A DNA stretch of 64,000 nt. It comes from Rhodobacterales bacterium RIFCSPHIGHO2_02_FULL_62_130 (GTDB lineage: Bacteria > Pseudomonadota > Alphaproteobacteria > Rhodobacterales > Rhodobacteraceae). The notes beneath the pieces are model-generated. The model was not told the origin of the DNA and did not search any database. It saw only the letters and a program-made list of their open reading frames with translations. This document shows positions 1-8,411 of this stretch, piece by piece. Every line of letters starts with the position of its first letter. Positions within the stretch are counted from its first letter, which is position 1. The stretch lies in NCBI GenBank assembly GCA_001828855.1, contig MHZT01000051.1, positions 124,001 to 188,000 of the forward strand. Direction: 5' to 3'. The position numbers and the translations under genes are program-made.

Positions 1-442
1 CCGGAAGCAGGTCGATAAACGGGTTCGGATCGGGCGGCACGGCGCGGTGAACCGCGTCCAGAACCGCCTCGTACTGGTGCGGTCCGGTCACGGCCAGAAC
101 CTTCGGATGCGCGCCGGTGATATATTCGGGTTCCGCGCCAAGGCAGCCGGTCACGATGACGCGGCCATTTTCCTGCAAAGCCTCGCCAATCGCCTCAAGG
201 CTTTCGGCCTTGGCACTGTCAAGGAACCCGCAGGTGTTCACGATCACCGCATCCGCGCCCTTGTAATCCGGGCTGATCGCATAGCCCTCGGCCCGCAGGC
301 GGGTCAGGATGCGTTCGGAATCCACCAAGGCTTTGGGGCAGCCAAGGCTGACCATGCCGATGGTGGGCTGACCCTCGCGGCGGGTGTCAGGCACAAAGCT
401 GCGGGCAAGGTCGGGGCGGAGGTTGGGCGGATTTTGTGACAT
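1..442 (-). CDS. rimO: Ribosomal protein S12 methylthiotransferase RimO (N-terminal part, cut by window edge)
   Basis: Radical-SAM enzyme of the MiaB/RimO class that adds a methylthio group to an aspartate of ribosomal protein S12. Reading the complement from 442 gives a protein starting [15 protein letters not shown]. The N-terminal UPF0004 domain shows [16 protein letters not shown], with the first cluster-binding Cys, then [14 protein letters not shown] and [10 protein letters not shown], which supply the other two Cys of the N-terminal 4Fe-4S cluster. About 147 residues are visible; the radical-SAM CxxxCxxC and the TRAM domain lie beyond base 1. The spacing LGCPK...[10 protein letters not shown] favours RimO over MiaB. 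Confidence 0.93.
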   Translation of the reverse strand, partial: MSQNPPNLRPDLARSFVPDTRREGQPTIGMVSLGCPKALVDSERILTRLRAEGYAISPDYKGADAVIVNTCGFLDSAKAESLEAIGEALQENGRVIVTGCLGAEPEYITGAHPKVLAVTGPHQYEAVLDAVHRAVPPDPNPFIDLLP

Positions 443-898
443 GGGCCTGCATATACAGGGGTTTGTCGCGGCAGGGTAGGGGGGCGTCCCGACTCGGGAC
501 ATTTTGGCGGTATTTGAAATCAGAGGGTTAGCAGGCGGCTGTTAAGGGTTTCTTAGGCTTTGTGCGCGGCTGTGGCGAAAAGGCCCCCCGAAGAAGGCAG
601 GTTTCGGCTTGGGTCAGGTCGACTTTATTTCATGGTTTCGCCTGCTGGCGCATCTATTCCGGTGCGGCGTTCAGAATGTCTTTACGCTTTCTGATGCAGG
701 CTTGTCCGGCCATGCAAGGCGGTCTTGGCGATAGCGGTGTTGTTTCGTGGGCCTTGCGGCGGCGCAGAAGGTTCCGGCGGTGAGGGGAGGGGTTTGTGAA
801 GCGTCGCGTGACGGCGAATTGATGCCAAGGGTTGTGCGGGCGCTTGTTTCGTTTCTGGACGGGCGTAGACTTTGTGCGGGTGGCTTTGGGAGGTGCTG
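443..898. other. 456-bp intergenic region between divergent rimO and the AsmA-like gene
   Basis: No gene could be supported here. A short open frame at 562-783 has an arginine-rich, low-complexity translation and no recognisable domain. A perfect 15-bp palindrome, GTCCCGA-C-TCGGGAC, lies at 486-500, about 45 bp upstream of the rimO start. It could be an operator or part of a promoter, but nothing identifies its protein. The rest holds the promoters of both flanking genes, which I could not place with confidence. Confidence 0.5.
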
Positions 899-2881
899 AT
901 GCGCTGGTTGGTCCGTTCGCTGTTTGCGCTGCTGGTTCTGGTCTTGCTTGGCGTCGGTGTGCTGTTCTTGATCCCTGCAGAACGGGTTGCGGCGCTGGCA
1001 ATTGCGAAGTTCAACGCGTTGACGGGGCGGGAGTTGGTGCTTTCCGGCGCGGTGCGGCCATCGTTCTGGCCGCAGTTGGGGGTGACCACAGGGCCGATCA
1101 GTGTCTCGAATGCGGACTGGTCGGATCAGGGGCCGATGGTGCAGGCCGAGGGGCTTTCGATCGGGCTGGATATGGCCGCGTTGCTGGGCGGCACGGTGAA
1201 AATCACCGGACTTGAGGCAATCGCGCCCAAGATCGTGCTGGAGCGCAGCAAGTCGGGCAAGGAAAACTGGGTTTTTGGCGGCGACAATGGCGGCGAGGTG
1301 ACAGGGGCTACGCCCGGCGTGGGGGCTGCCTTCACGCTGGATATGGGGGTGATCCGTGGCGGATCGATGTTGTTTGTCGATCATGGCACCGGCCAGCAGG
1401 TCGAGGTTTCGCAGATCGACGCCAAGGTTGCGATACCCGATTACGTCGGCGCCGCCAGCATTGATCTTGCGGCGGTGATGAACGGGCAGGCTTTTGCAGC
1501 GGTGGCAGAAGTCGGCGCTTTTCAGGCGTTTCTGGATGGCAAGGTGGTCCCGCTTGACCTGACGTTGTCGGCGGGGGCTGCCGAGGTGGCCTTTACGGGC
1601 CGCGCGGGCCACGGACCGCTTGAGGCCGAGGGCGATGTGACCGCCGATCTTGCCGATCTTGTGGCGATTTCGGCGCTGGCAGGAAGCTTGCCGCCCGCTT
1701 TGCCCAAAGGCTTTGGCGCTGACAAGGTGACCGTTGCGGGGGCCTTGACGGTGACGGCGAAACATTCGGCCCATCTGCGCGGCGGAACGGTGGTGCTGGA
1801 CGATAACAGCCTTGCGGTCGAGGCGGATCTGACCACGGCCGGCGACCGGCCCAAACTGTCGGCCAAAGTGGTGGCGGGCGATCTGGCCTTGGCCACCTTG
1901 ACGGGCGGAGGTGGAACAGGCGGCGCGCAGGCGGCGGGATGGCCGGACAGCCGGATTGATGTGGGGGCGCTTGGCGTGATCGACGCCGCGATTGCACTGA
2001 CGGCGAGCAGTCTGGATCTGGGAATGATGAAGGCGGGGACGGTGGCCGCAATGATCACCATCGACCGCGCGCGGGCCGTGTTCGATATCCGCAAGATTGC
2101 GGCTTATGAGGGCGTGATCTCGGGGCAGTTTGTGGTGAACGGGCGCAAGGGGCTGTCGGTGGGGGGCGATTTATCCTTTGCGGGCATGGCCTTGCAGCCC
2201 CTGCTGTCGGATTTCGGCGGCTATGAACGGCTGATCGGCACCGGCGATTTGCGCGTTGAATTTCTAGGCGTTGGCAATTCGGTCGATGCGATCATGCAGG
2301 GGCTGAAAGGCTCTGGCTCGCTGGCGCTGACGAAGGGAGAATTGCGGGGGCTGGACATCGCGGGGATGTTGCGGAGTTTTGATACCTCTTATGTGGGTGA
2401 GGGGCAGAAGACGATTTTCGACTCGGTTGCAGGCAGTTTCGTGATTGCGGGCGGGGTGCTGCAGAATGAGGATCTGGTGTTGAAATCGCCCTATATCACC
2501 GCGACAGGGGCGGGGGATGTGGGGTTGGGCGCGCGGGATCTGGATTACCGCATCAAGGCGACGGCGCTGGCGGATGACACCGGTGCGGGCGGGCTGACGG
2601 CACCTTTGATGATCACCGGACCTTGGGCAAAACCGCGCTTTGCCCTTGATCTTGAGGCGCTGGCCGCCGAGCAGTTGGCGGATGAGAAGGCGGCGCTAGA
2701 GGCGGCTGCTCAGGAAAAGGCGGCGGCGCTGGAGGCCGAGGCGAAGGCCAAGCTGGAGGCAGAGCTTGGCATCGTGCAGCAGGAAGGCGAGACTTTGGAA
2801 GATGCCGCGCGGCGGCGGGCGCAAGAAGCGCTGGACGATGAGGCGCGCAGGATCTTGGAGCAATTGCTGAACAGGGACTAG
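899..2881 (+). CDS. AsmA family protein
   Basis: Large periplasmic, inner-membrane-anchored protein of the AsmA family, which is linked to outer-membrane biogenesis and lipid trafficking. The start at 899 follows the ribosome site GGGAGG at 888-893 and begins MRWLVRSLFALLVLVLLG, a single N-terminal membrane anchor of about 20 residues. The next stretch (AERVAALAIAKFNALTGRELVLSG...) is the typical AsmA N-terminal domain, and LKGSGSLALTKGELRGLDI around residue 480 is the typical C-terminal AsmA_2 motif. The last ~70 residues are a charged Ala/Glu/Lys-rich helical tail, probably a coiled coil. At 660 residues it has normal family length. A bidirectional hairpin follows at 2911-2936. Confidence 0.85.
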   Translation: MRWLVRSLFALLVLVLLGVGVLFLIPAERVAALAIAKFNALTGRELVLSGAVRPSFWPQLGVTTGPISVSNADWSDQGPMVQAEGLSIGLDMAALLGGTVKITGLEAIAPKIVLERSKSGKENWVFGGDNGGEVTGATPGVGAAFTLDMGVIRGGSMLFVDHGTGQQVEVSQIDAKVAIPDYVGAASIDLAAVMNGQAFAAVAEVGAFQAFLDGKVVPLDLTLSAGAAEVAFTGRAGHGPLEAEGDVTADLADLVAISALAGSLPPALPKGFGADKVTVAGALTVTAKHSAHLRGGTVVLDDNSLAVEADLTTAGDRPKLSAKVVAGDLALATLTGGGGTGGAQAAGWPDSRIDVGALGVIDAAIALTASSLDLGMMKAGTVAAMITIDRARAVFDIRKIAAYEGVISGQFVVNGRKGLSVGGDLSFAGMALQPLLSDFGGYERLIGTGDLRVEFLGVGNSVDAIMQGLKGSGSLALTKGELRGLDIAGMLRSFDTSYVGEGQKTIFDSVAGSFVIAGGVLQNEDLVLKSPYITATGAGDVGLGARDLDYRIKATALADDTGAGGLTAPLMITGPWAKPRFALDLEALAAEQLADEKAALEAAAQEKAAALEAEAKAKLEAELGIVQQEGETLEDAARRRAQEALDDEARRILEQLLNRD

Positions 2882-2910
2882 GCGCGGTGATCGCATTTGG
2901 TCAAGGAAAA

Positions 2911-2936
2911 GGGCGCGCAGAGGGATCTGCGCGCCC
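2911..2936. terminator. Bidirectional terminator between the AsmA-like gene and gcrA
   Basis: Perfect 11-bp stem GGGCGCGCAGA / TCTGCGCGCCC with a GGGA loop, between two convergent genes. On the minus strand it is followed by TTTTCCTT, so it fits best as the gcrA terminator; on the plus strand the U-tract is poor (TTCC). Confidence 0.8.
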
Positions 2937-2953
2937 TTCCTGTAGAAGAATGA

Positions 2954-3616
2954 TCAGCGGCGGCGGTCGCGGCGCGCGCTCATCGGTTGGAAGGCGACGC
3001 CGACATGGGCCTCGCAATAGGGTTTGCCCGGCACCGACGGCAGGCCGCAGAACCAGAAATCTTCGGTGGCGGGATCGCCGATCGGCCATTTGCAGGTGCG
3101 CTCGGTCAATTCCATCAGCGACAGACGCTTGGCGCGCTTTTCGACTTCGCGGACCGAGGCCAGAGCCTCGGGCGAGATTTCGTTGGCGGAAGGCTGCGGC
3201 GGCAGGGGTTGACCGGCGGGGATGATGGCCTTGCGGATCGGCAAGGGCATGATCGTGGCGGTCGGCGCTGCGGCAACGGGGGCGGGCTGCGGACGTTCCG
3301 GCGCGGTTGCGGGCGCGCGCGGTGCGGCGGCCGGGGCCGGATCGGCGGCGCGGGGCGGTTCGGCGCGCGGGGCCACGGGTTCGACGCGAGGCGGCGGCGG
3401 GGCCGCGACGGGGGCCGCCGCTGCCGGAGCCTCGGCCTCGTCCCCGTCGTCACGGCCATTGCCTGCGCCCACACGGTTCGACAGGCCAAGGCGATGGACC
3501 TTGCCGATCACCGCGTTGCGGGTGACACCGCCCAATTCCTTGGCGATCTGGCTTGCCGACTGGCCTTCGGCCCACATTTTCTTGAGCGTCTCAACGCGCT
3601 CGTCGGTCCAGGACAT
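2954..3616 (-). CDS. gcrA: Cell-cycle regulator GcrA
   Basis: Alphaproteobacterial cell-cycle transcription factor that acts with sigma70 at promoters carrying CcrM-methylated GANTC sites. The protein starts MSWTDERVETLKKMWAEGQS with a helix-turn-helix (SASQIAKELGGVTRNAVIGKVHRLGLSNR) in the first ~45 residues. A long Pro/Ala-rich linker (about 50-130) follows, then a conserved C-terminal segment, LMELTERTCKWPIGDP...FCGLPSVPGKPYCEAHVGVAFQP, with paired Cys. The length of 220 residues is somewhat above Caulobacter GcrA because of the linker. A GATTC site, the GANTC pattern, lies upstream near 3717; I see it but cannot show that it is used. Confidence 0.95.
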   Translation of the reverse strand: MSWTDERVETLKKMWAEGQSASQIAKELGGVTRNAVIGKVHRLGLSNRVGAGNGRDDGDEAEAPAAAAPVAAPPPPRVEPVAPRAEPPRAADPAPAAAPRAPATAPERPQPAPVAAAPTATIMPLPIRKAIIPAGQPLPPQPSANEISPEALASVREVEKRAKRLSLMELTERTCKWPIGDPATEDFWFCGLPSVPGKPYCEAHVGVAFQPMSARRDRRR

Positions 3617-3806
3617 GGGTAACTCCGGTTCAGGGGGCCGATGGGCCTTGCGGCCCGTATTCTATTCGGGATGGCACGGGATACAAGCGGACGCCGCCAA
3701 GATCAAGCGCGCCTGCGATTCGGGCTTGATTGCGGGGCGTGCTTTTCCATAGGTGGGGGTGCGCGGGCGGCCCGACAAGGCTGCTGCGCCCAGACAGGGG
3801 GTCCAG

Positions 3807-4121
3807 ATGCACGACTATCGCGCCCAACGCGCCGACACTTTTGAAACCTTTGCCATGGTGGGGCGCGGGGTGAAGCTGCCGAAAACCTCTGTGGTGGTCT
3901 ATGAATTTGTCGCCGAGGAGGTGGACACCAAATGGGCCGAAGTGGAAAAAGCCTTGCGCGCCAAGGGGTTCAAGACTCACCACAAGGGCGATGTGCTGGA
4001 AGCGCGGATCGGGCCGATCACGATTGATGCCGAAACCGTCTGGCACTGGGAAAAGATTGCCACCGACATCGTGCTGCCGTTCGAATTCTTCCCGGACGGG
4101 TGGGAATTGGCCGACGACTGA
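3807..4121 (+). CDS. Small RraB-like protein (putative ribonuclease E inhibitor family)
   Basis: 104-residue soluble protein starting MHDYRAQRADTFETFAMVG; an in-frame upstream ATG at 3753 looks too early. The alpha/beta pattern (KTSVVVYEFVAEE, WAEVEKALRAKGFKTH, VLEARIGPITIDAETVWHWEK) and the acidic end (FEFFPDGWELADD) resemble short proteobacterial proteins annotated as ribonuclease E inhibitor RraB. E. coli RraB is longer with a more acidic tail, so the assignment is by general resemblance only. It stands alone between gcrA and guaD, and nothing in the context adds to its function. Confidence 0.6.
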   Translation: MHDYRAQRADTFETFAMVGRGVKLPKTSVVVYEFVAEEVDTKWAEVEKALRAKGFKTHHKGDVLEARIGPITIDAETVWHWEKIATDIVLPFEFFPDGWELADD

Positions 4122-4195
4122 GCCTGCTTCGGGCGGCTGACCACATTGAGCCGCTGGCGCGGCGTTGTTTTTGGTGAAGGGCCGCTGCGCGGGAT

Positions 4196-4232
4196 GCCTC
4201 CGGCGGGGATATTTTTGCAGAGAGGATCGGGG
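4196..4232 (+). repeat. Dispersed 3'-end repeat, copy 1 (CCGGCGGGGATATTT type)
   Basis: The 37-bp element begins GCCTCCGGCGGGGATATTT and ends AGAGGATCGGGG. It lies 75 bp past the stop of the RraB-like gene, in the same sense as that gene, and 12 bp before the end of convergent guaD. The copies at 36136 and 43132 are nearly identical. Confidence 0.8.
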
Positions 4233-4243
4233 GAAGGGCGCGC

Positions 4244-5557
4244 TTAGCGGCGCGGGCGGCTTTCTTTGCCGTTGATCCAAGTGGCGCGGATGGCGCGGTC
4301 GTCGCCCAGCATGATGGTGGGGAAGATTGCTTGCCAGATGGTTTCGGCGCGGCGGGTGGCCTGCTCGATGGCCGGGGTCGAGGCCAGATCGAGGATGGTC
4401 AGATCGGCCTCTAGCCCCGCTGCGATATTGCCGATGCGGTGTTCGGCATGCAGGGCGCGGGCCGAGCCGATGGTGGCCAGCCACCACAGTTGCGACGGAT
4501 GCAGGGCTTGGCCGCGCAGTTGCGCCACCTCGTAGGCGGCGGCCATGGTGTGTAGCATCGAAAAGCTGGAGCCGCCGCCGGTATCGGTGGCAAGGCCGAC
4601 GCGCAGGGATTGGGCAAGACCCATGTCGAACAGGCCGGAGCCGATGAAGGTGTTCGAGGTCGGGCAATGCACAAGGCTGGCCCCCGCCTCGCGCAAGCGG
4701 TCTTTTTCGCGCGGGGTCAGGTGGATGGCATGGCCATAGACGGCACCTTCGCGCAGCAGGCCTTGTGATTCATAGGTGTCCAGATAGTCGCGCGACTGCG
4801 GGAACAGGTCTTTGACCCAAGCGATTTCGTCCGTCTGCTCGGAGAGATGGGTCTGCATCAGGCAATCGGGGTATTCGTGCCAGAGCGCGCCCATGGCGGC
4901 GAGTTGTTCCGGCGTCGAAGTGGGGGAGAAGCGGGGCGTGATCACGTAGGACAGCCGGCCCTGCCCGTGCCATTTCTGCAGCAGGCGTTTGCTGTCGTCA
5001 TAAGCGGACTGGGCGGTATCGCGCAGGGCTTCGGGGGCGTTGCGGTCCATGCAGGTTTTGCCCGCAAAGGCGCGCAGGCCACGGGCTTGGGCGGCGGTGA
5101 AGAAGGCATCGACGGATTCGGGATGAATGGTGGCGTAGGAGCACATCGAGGTGGTGCCATGCGCCAAGGCCAGATCGAAATAGCGGTTGGCCACCTCATC
5201 GGCATAGGCGCGGTCGGCAAAGCGCATCTCTTCGGGGAAAGTGTAGCTGTTCAGCCAATCGATCAGGCGCTTGCCCCATGAGGCAATGATCGCGGTCTGG
5301 GGGTAATGCACATGGGCGTCAATAAAGCCTGCAGAAATAAGGCATTGGCCGTAATCGGTGATGCGGGCCTGCGGGTTGGCGGCGCGCAGGGCATCTGCGG
5401 GGCCGACCGCCGCGATCTTGCCGTTTTCGATCAGAACCGCGCCGTGGCGGTCATGGCGGGCGGCCTCGGGGCCAACCGCGAAGGGATCATCGGTAAAGGA
5501 CAGCACTTGCCCCAGAAGTAGATCGGCCATGGCTGCCCCCGTCATTTCATCGATCAT
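4244..5557 (-). CDS. guaD: Guanine deaminase
   Basis: Zinc amidohydrolase that deaminates guanine to xanthine in purine salvage and degradation. Motifs of the family are clear: FIDAHVHYPQT (HxH metal ligands), WLNSYTFPEE, ALAHGTTSMCSYATIHPES, MQTHLSEQTDEI (metal His), GHAIHLTPREKD and LATDTGGGSSFSML (catalytic/metal Asp). The 437-residue length is normal. The start could instead be the ATG at 5530 (MADLLLGQVLSFTDDPF), which is where homology would be expected to begin; neither has a strong ribosome site. It is a single gene here, with no xanthine dehydrogenase nearby. Confidence 0.92.
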   Translation of the reverse strand: MIDEMTGAAMADLLLGQVLSFTDDPFAVGPEAARHDRHGAVLIENGKIAAVGPADALRAANPQARITDYGQCLISAGFIDAHVHYPQTAIIASWGKRLIDWLNSYTFPEEMRFADRAYADEVANRYFDLALAHGTTSMCSYATIHPESVDAFFTAAQARGLRAFAGKTCMDRNAPEALRDTAQSAYDDSKRLLQKWHGQGRLSYVITPRFSPTSTPEQLAAMGALWHEYPDCLMQTHLSEQTDEIAWVKDLFPQSRDYLDTYESQGLLREGAVYGHAIHLTPREKDRLREAGASLVHCPTSNTFIGSGLFDMGLAQSLRVGLATDTGGGSSFSMLHTMAAAYEVAQLRGQALHPSQLWWLATIGSARALHAEHRIGNIAAGLEADLTILDLASTPAIEQATRRAETIWQAIFPTIMLGDDRAIRATWINGKESRPRR

Positions 5558-5650
5558 AGCTTATATGTTTGTGCCATTTCAGTAAAACAGCCCATGCCCC
5601 CTGTTTCCTTGAAACAGCTTTCGCTAAGGATGGGGCAATGGGGGCGCGGC

Positions 5651-7021
5651 ATGGCAGAAGATCTGGCAGTCATGGACGAGGATGAGGTTCACGCCGATCG
5701 CGTGGCCGCCATTCTGGACGCCGTTGAGGCGGGTGATGTCGCGCGGCTGACGCATTTGCTGGAGCCGCTGCACGCTGCCGATATTGCCGACTTGCTGGAG
5801 CAGATCGGGTCGGGTGACCGCAAGGCGCTGGTGGCGCTGTGGGCGGCGGAAATCGATGGCGAGTTGCTGTCGGAACTGGACGAATCGATCCGCGAGGAAG
5901 TGATCGAGGCGCTGCCGCGCGAAGTCGTGGCCGTGGCGATGCGCGAGCTGGATTCGGACGATGTCGTTGATATTCTTGAGGATCTTGATGCGCCGCAGCA
6001 GGGCATCATCCTTGAGGCGCTGGAAGATGCCGACCGCGTTGCGGTGGAACAGGCGCTGGCCTTTCCCGAGGAATCCGCTGGCCGTCTGATGCAGCGCGAG
6101 GTGGTTGTTTCGCCCGAACACTGGACGGTGGGCGAGGCGATTGACTATCTGCGCGGGGCCGAGCATCTGCCGGACCAGTTCTATCATGTGATCCTGACCG
6201 ATCCGCGCATGAAGCCTACGGGATATGTGACGCTGGGGCGGCTGCTGTCATCGCGGCGCGAGGTGCGGCTGAAGGATATTCTGGAAGACAGTTTCCGCAC
6301 GGTTCCGGCCACGGAATCCGAGGCCGATGTGGCCTATATGTTCAACCAGTATCACCTGATTTCCGCGCCGGTGGTCGACGGCTCGGGGCGGTTGGTGGGC
6401 GTGATTACCATTGATGACGCCATGAACGTGCTGGACGAGGAGCATGAGCAGGACATGCTGCGTCTGGCCGGTGTGGGCGACGAATCGAGCCTGTCGGACG
6501 GGGCTTTTGCGACGGCGCGGCAGCGGTTGCCTTGGCTGGTGGTGAATCTGTTCACGGCATCGATCAGTGCCTTTGTGATCTCGATGTTCGAGTCGACGAT
6601 TGCGGCCTTGGTGACGCTGGCGGCGCTGATGCCGATTGTGGCCTCGACGGGCGGGATCGCGGGGACGCAATCGCTGGCGGTGGCGGTGCGGGCGCTGGCG
6701 ACGCGCAGTCTGACTTCGGCCAACGCGCGGCGGGTGGTGCTGCGCGAATTGCTGGGGGGCTTGCTGAACGGCTGCGGTCTGGCGGTCATTCTGGGCGTGG
6801 CAAGTTTTGCCGTGTTCGGCGATTGGAAACTGGGCGTGGTGCTGGGCGTGGCGATGATCACCAATCAGGTGGTGGCGGGGCTGGGCGGCGTGCTGGTGCC
6901 GCTGACGCTGCACCGGTTCAAGCTTGATCCGGCGCTGGCCTCGGGGACGTTTGTGACGACCTTGACCGATGTGTTAGGATATTTGGCATTTCTGGGGCTG
7001 GCGAGTTGGTTTTTGCTATGA
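5651..7021 (+). CDS. mgtE: Magnesium transporter MgtE
   Basis: Inner-membrane Mg2+ channel/transporter. The N-terminal cytosolic MgtE_N superhelical domain (LLEPLHAADIADLLEQIG... through EESAGRLMQREVV) is followed by two CBS domains, about residues 130-250, containing ILTDPRMKPTGYVTLGRLL and YHLISAPVVDGSGRLVGVITIDDAM. The C-terminal five-helix pore starts at RLPWLVVNLFTASISAFVISMFE and includes PIVASTGGIAGTQSLAVAVRAL, a family signature. The frame is open to an ATG at 5594; I prefer 5651 (MAEDLAVMDEDEV) because the earlier residues look unconserved, but 5630 is also possible. The stop overlaps the next start (ATGA), so it is cotranscribed with the cyclo-ligase. Confidence 0.93.
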   Translation: MAEDLAVMDEDEVHADRVAAILDAVEAGDVARLTHLLEPLHAADIADLLEQIGSGDRKALVALWAAEIDGELLSELDESIREEVIEALPREVVAVAMRELDSDDVVDILEDLDAPQQGIILEALEDADRVAVEQALAFPEESAGRLMQREVVVSPEHWTVGEAIDYLRGAEHLPDQFYHVILTDPRMKPTGYVTLGRLLSSRREVRLKDILEDSFRTVPATESEADVAYMFNQYHLISAPVVDGSGRLVGVITIDDAMNVLDEEHEQDMLRLAGVGDESSLSDGAFATARQRLPWLVVNLFTASISAFVISMFESTIAALVTLAALMPIVASTGGIAGTQSLAVAVRALATRSLTSANARRVVLRELLGGLLNGCGLAVILGVASFAVFGDWKLGVVLGVAMITNQVVAGLGGVLVPLTLHRFKLDPALASGTFVTTLTDVLGYLAFLGLASWFLL

Positions 7022-7557
7022 TCGACAAGGGTGAAGCACGCAAAGCGGCCTTTGCCGCGCGCAAGGCGGCGTTTGCGGCGGGGCAGGGGCAGGCAGCAGA
7101 GTTGCTGGCCGATTTTCTGGCGGCATATCAAGGCAAGGCCTTGGCCGGATATATGGCGATGCGGACCGAGATTGATCCGCTGGCCGCGATGGTGGCGCAT
7201 CAGGGGCCGGTCTGCGTGCCGGTGATCATCGCCAATGGCCAGCCGCTGAAATTCCGCGAATGGTCGCCGGGGTGCCGGATGGAGATGGGGGCCTTTGGCG
7301 CGGAAATACCGGCGGAAGGGGCCTGGATCGAACCCGAGGTGCTGATCGTGCCGCTGGTGGGGTTCGATGCACGCGGCTACCGGCTGGGCTATGGCGGCGG
7401 GTTTTATGACCGCACGCTGGAAGGGTTACGGGCAAAGCGGCCAACGTTTGCTGTGGGATTTGCCTTTGACGCGCAGGAAATGCCGGAAGTGCCGATAGAC
7501 CAGTTCGATCAACGGCTTGACGCGATGGTGACGGAAAGCGGCCTGCGGTTGTTTTAA
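7018..7557 (+). CDS. 5-formyltetrahydrofolate cyclo-ligase
   Basis: ATP-dependent enzyme converting 5-formyl-THF to 5,10-methenyl-THF, a folate salvage step. The start at 7018 overlaps the mgtE stop by 4 bp (ATGA). The 179-residue protein begins MIDKGEARKAAFAARKAA. Family signatures are LAGYMAMRTEIDPLAAM, LIVPLVGFDARGYRLGYGGGFYDRTL (nucleotide-binding GYGGGFYD) and the C-terminal FDQRLDAMVTESGLRLF. Length is normal for the YgfA/FthC family. Confidence 0.93.
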   Translation: MIDKGEARKAAFAARKAAFAAGQGQAAELLADFLAAYQGKALAGYMAMRTEIDPLAAMVAHQGPVCVPVIIANGQPLKFREWSPGCRMEMGAFGAEIPAEGAWIEPEVLIVPLVGFDARGYRLGYGGGFYDRTLEGLRAKRPTFAVGFAFDAQEMPEVPIDQFDQRLDAMVTESGLRLF

Positions 7558-7607
7558 GGGCGCAAAGCTGCGATAGGGCGGGGCGCTTTGGGAATTGGGA
7601 CGCCAGC

Positions 7608-8411
7608 ATGATCATATCGCATCGCTACCGCTTTATCTTTGTGCGGACCCGCAAAGTGGCCAGTTCCAGCCTTGAGGTATGCCTGTCGGGCCTGTTGACG
7701 CCGGATGATTTCGCCACCCCGCAGACCGAGCGGGATCAGGGCATGAAGGCCGGGGAAAGCACCGTCAAGCCACGGATATTTCACGGCTTTACCCGCCACG
7801 GGCTGCCCCTGTTCATCAGTGGCCATGCGCCTTTGACCAAGGCCTATCAGCTTTTTGGCAGCCGCATCGCCGATTACAGGGTGATCGCGGCCGAGCGTGA
7901 CCCGTGGGATCGGGCGGTTTCGGTGTTCTATTGGAGCCACCGCAAAACCGATATGAAATCGCGGCCCCTGACCGAACAGATCGTGGCGTTTCGGGAATTT
8001 GTGCAGCGCACCGGCGCGCCGCGCAGCCTGTTGCAGCGCATGGGGCTGGGCAGCCACCGCTTTGTTTCGCAGCGTGCGCTGTATTCGATCGGCAGGGTGT
8101 CGATGGTGGATAGCCTGCTGCGGTTTGAATGTCTTGATCAGGATCTGGCCACGCTGTCGGTGGATTTGGGGCTGGATAAACCGCTGTCAGTGAAGGGAAT
8201 TTCAGCCAAGGTCGGTTTTCGCGCCAAGGGGCAAGAGGATTTGCGGGTGTTTCATGACGATGCAACCCGTGCCTTTGTTGCGGCGGAGTGCAAATGGGAA
8301 ATCGACCATTACGGCTATGATTTCATCACGCGGGGCTTGCCGCATTACAGCCCCGATCCCGCGCGCCATGCCGCCAAAGCCGATTACATCAGCCGGTTTG
8401 GCCGCCGCTGA
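7608..8411 (+). CDS. Sulfotransferase family 2-like protein
   Basis: Probable PAPS-dependent sulfotransferase (Sulfotransfer_2 / carbohydrate sulfotransferase-like). The N-terminus YRFIFVRTRKVASSSLEVCL matches the 5'-phosphosulfate loop (KVASSS), and IAAERDPWDRAVSVFYWSHRK matches the 3'-phosphate motif (RDP..R..S.Y). It has 267 residues, no signal peptide and no obvious membrane helix. The acceptor is unknown; relatives modify cell-surface polysaccharides or lipids. It starts 50 bp after the cyclo-ligase and ends exactly where the convergent AAA-ATPase gene ends (8411/8412), with no room for a separate terminator. Confidence 0.75.
   Translation: MIISHRYRFIFVRTRKVASSSLEVCLSGLLTPDDFATPQTERDQGMKAGESTVKPRIFHGFTRHGLPLFISGHAPLTKAYQLFGSRIADYRVIAAERDPWDRAVSVFYWSHRKTDMKSRPLTEQIVAFREFVQRTGAPRSLLQRMGLGSHRFVSQRALYSIGRVSMVDSLLRFECLDQDLATLSVDLGLDKPLSVKGISAKVGFRAKGQEDLRVFHDDATRAFVAAECKWEIDHYGYDFITRGLPHYSPDPARHAAKADYISRFGRR

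Noticed and set aside
562-783. 73-codon frame upstream of the AsmA-like gene
   Set aside because: No ribosome site, no domain, Arg-rich end; not supported.
671-1774. Long minus-strand open frame (367 codons) opposite the AsmA-like gene
   Set aside because: Arg/His/Pro-rich shadow of the real plus-strand gene, typical of antisense frames in GC-rich DNA.
5558-5650. Mg2+ riboswitch (M-box) before mgtE
   Set aside because: The gap is too short and shows no extended structured leader.
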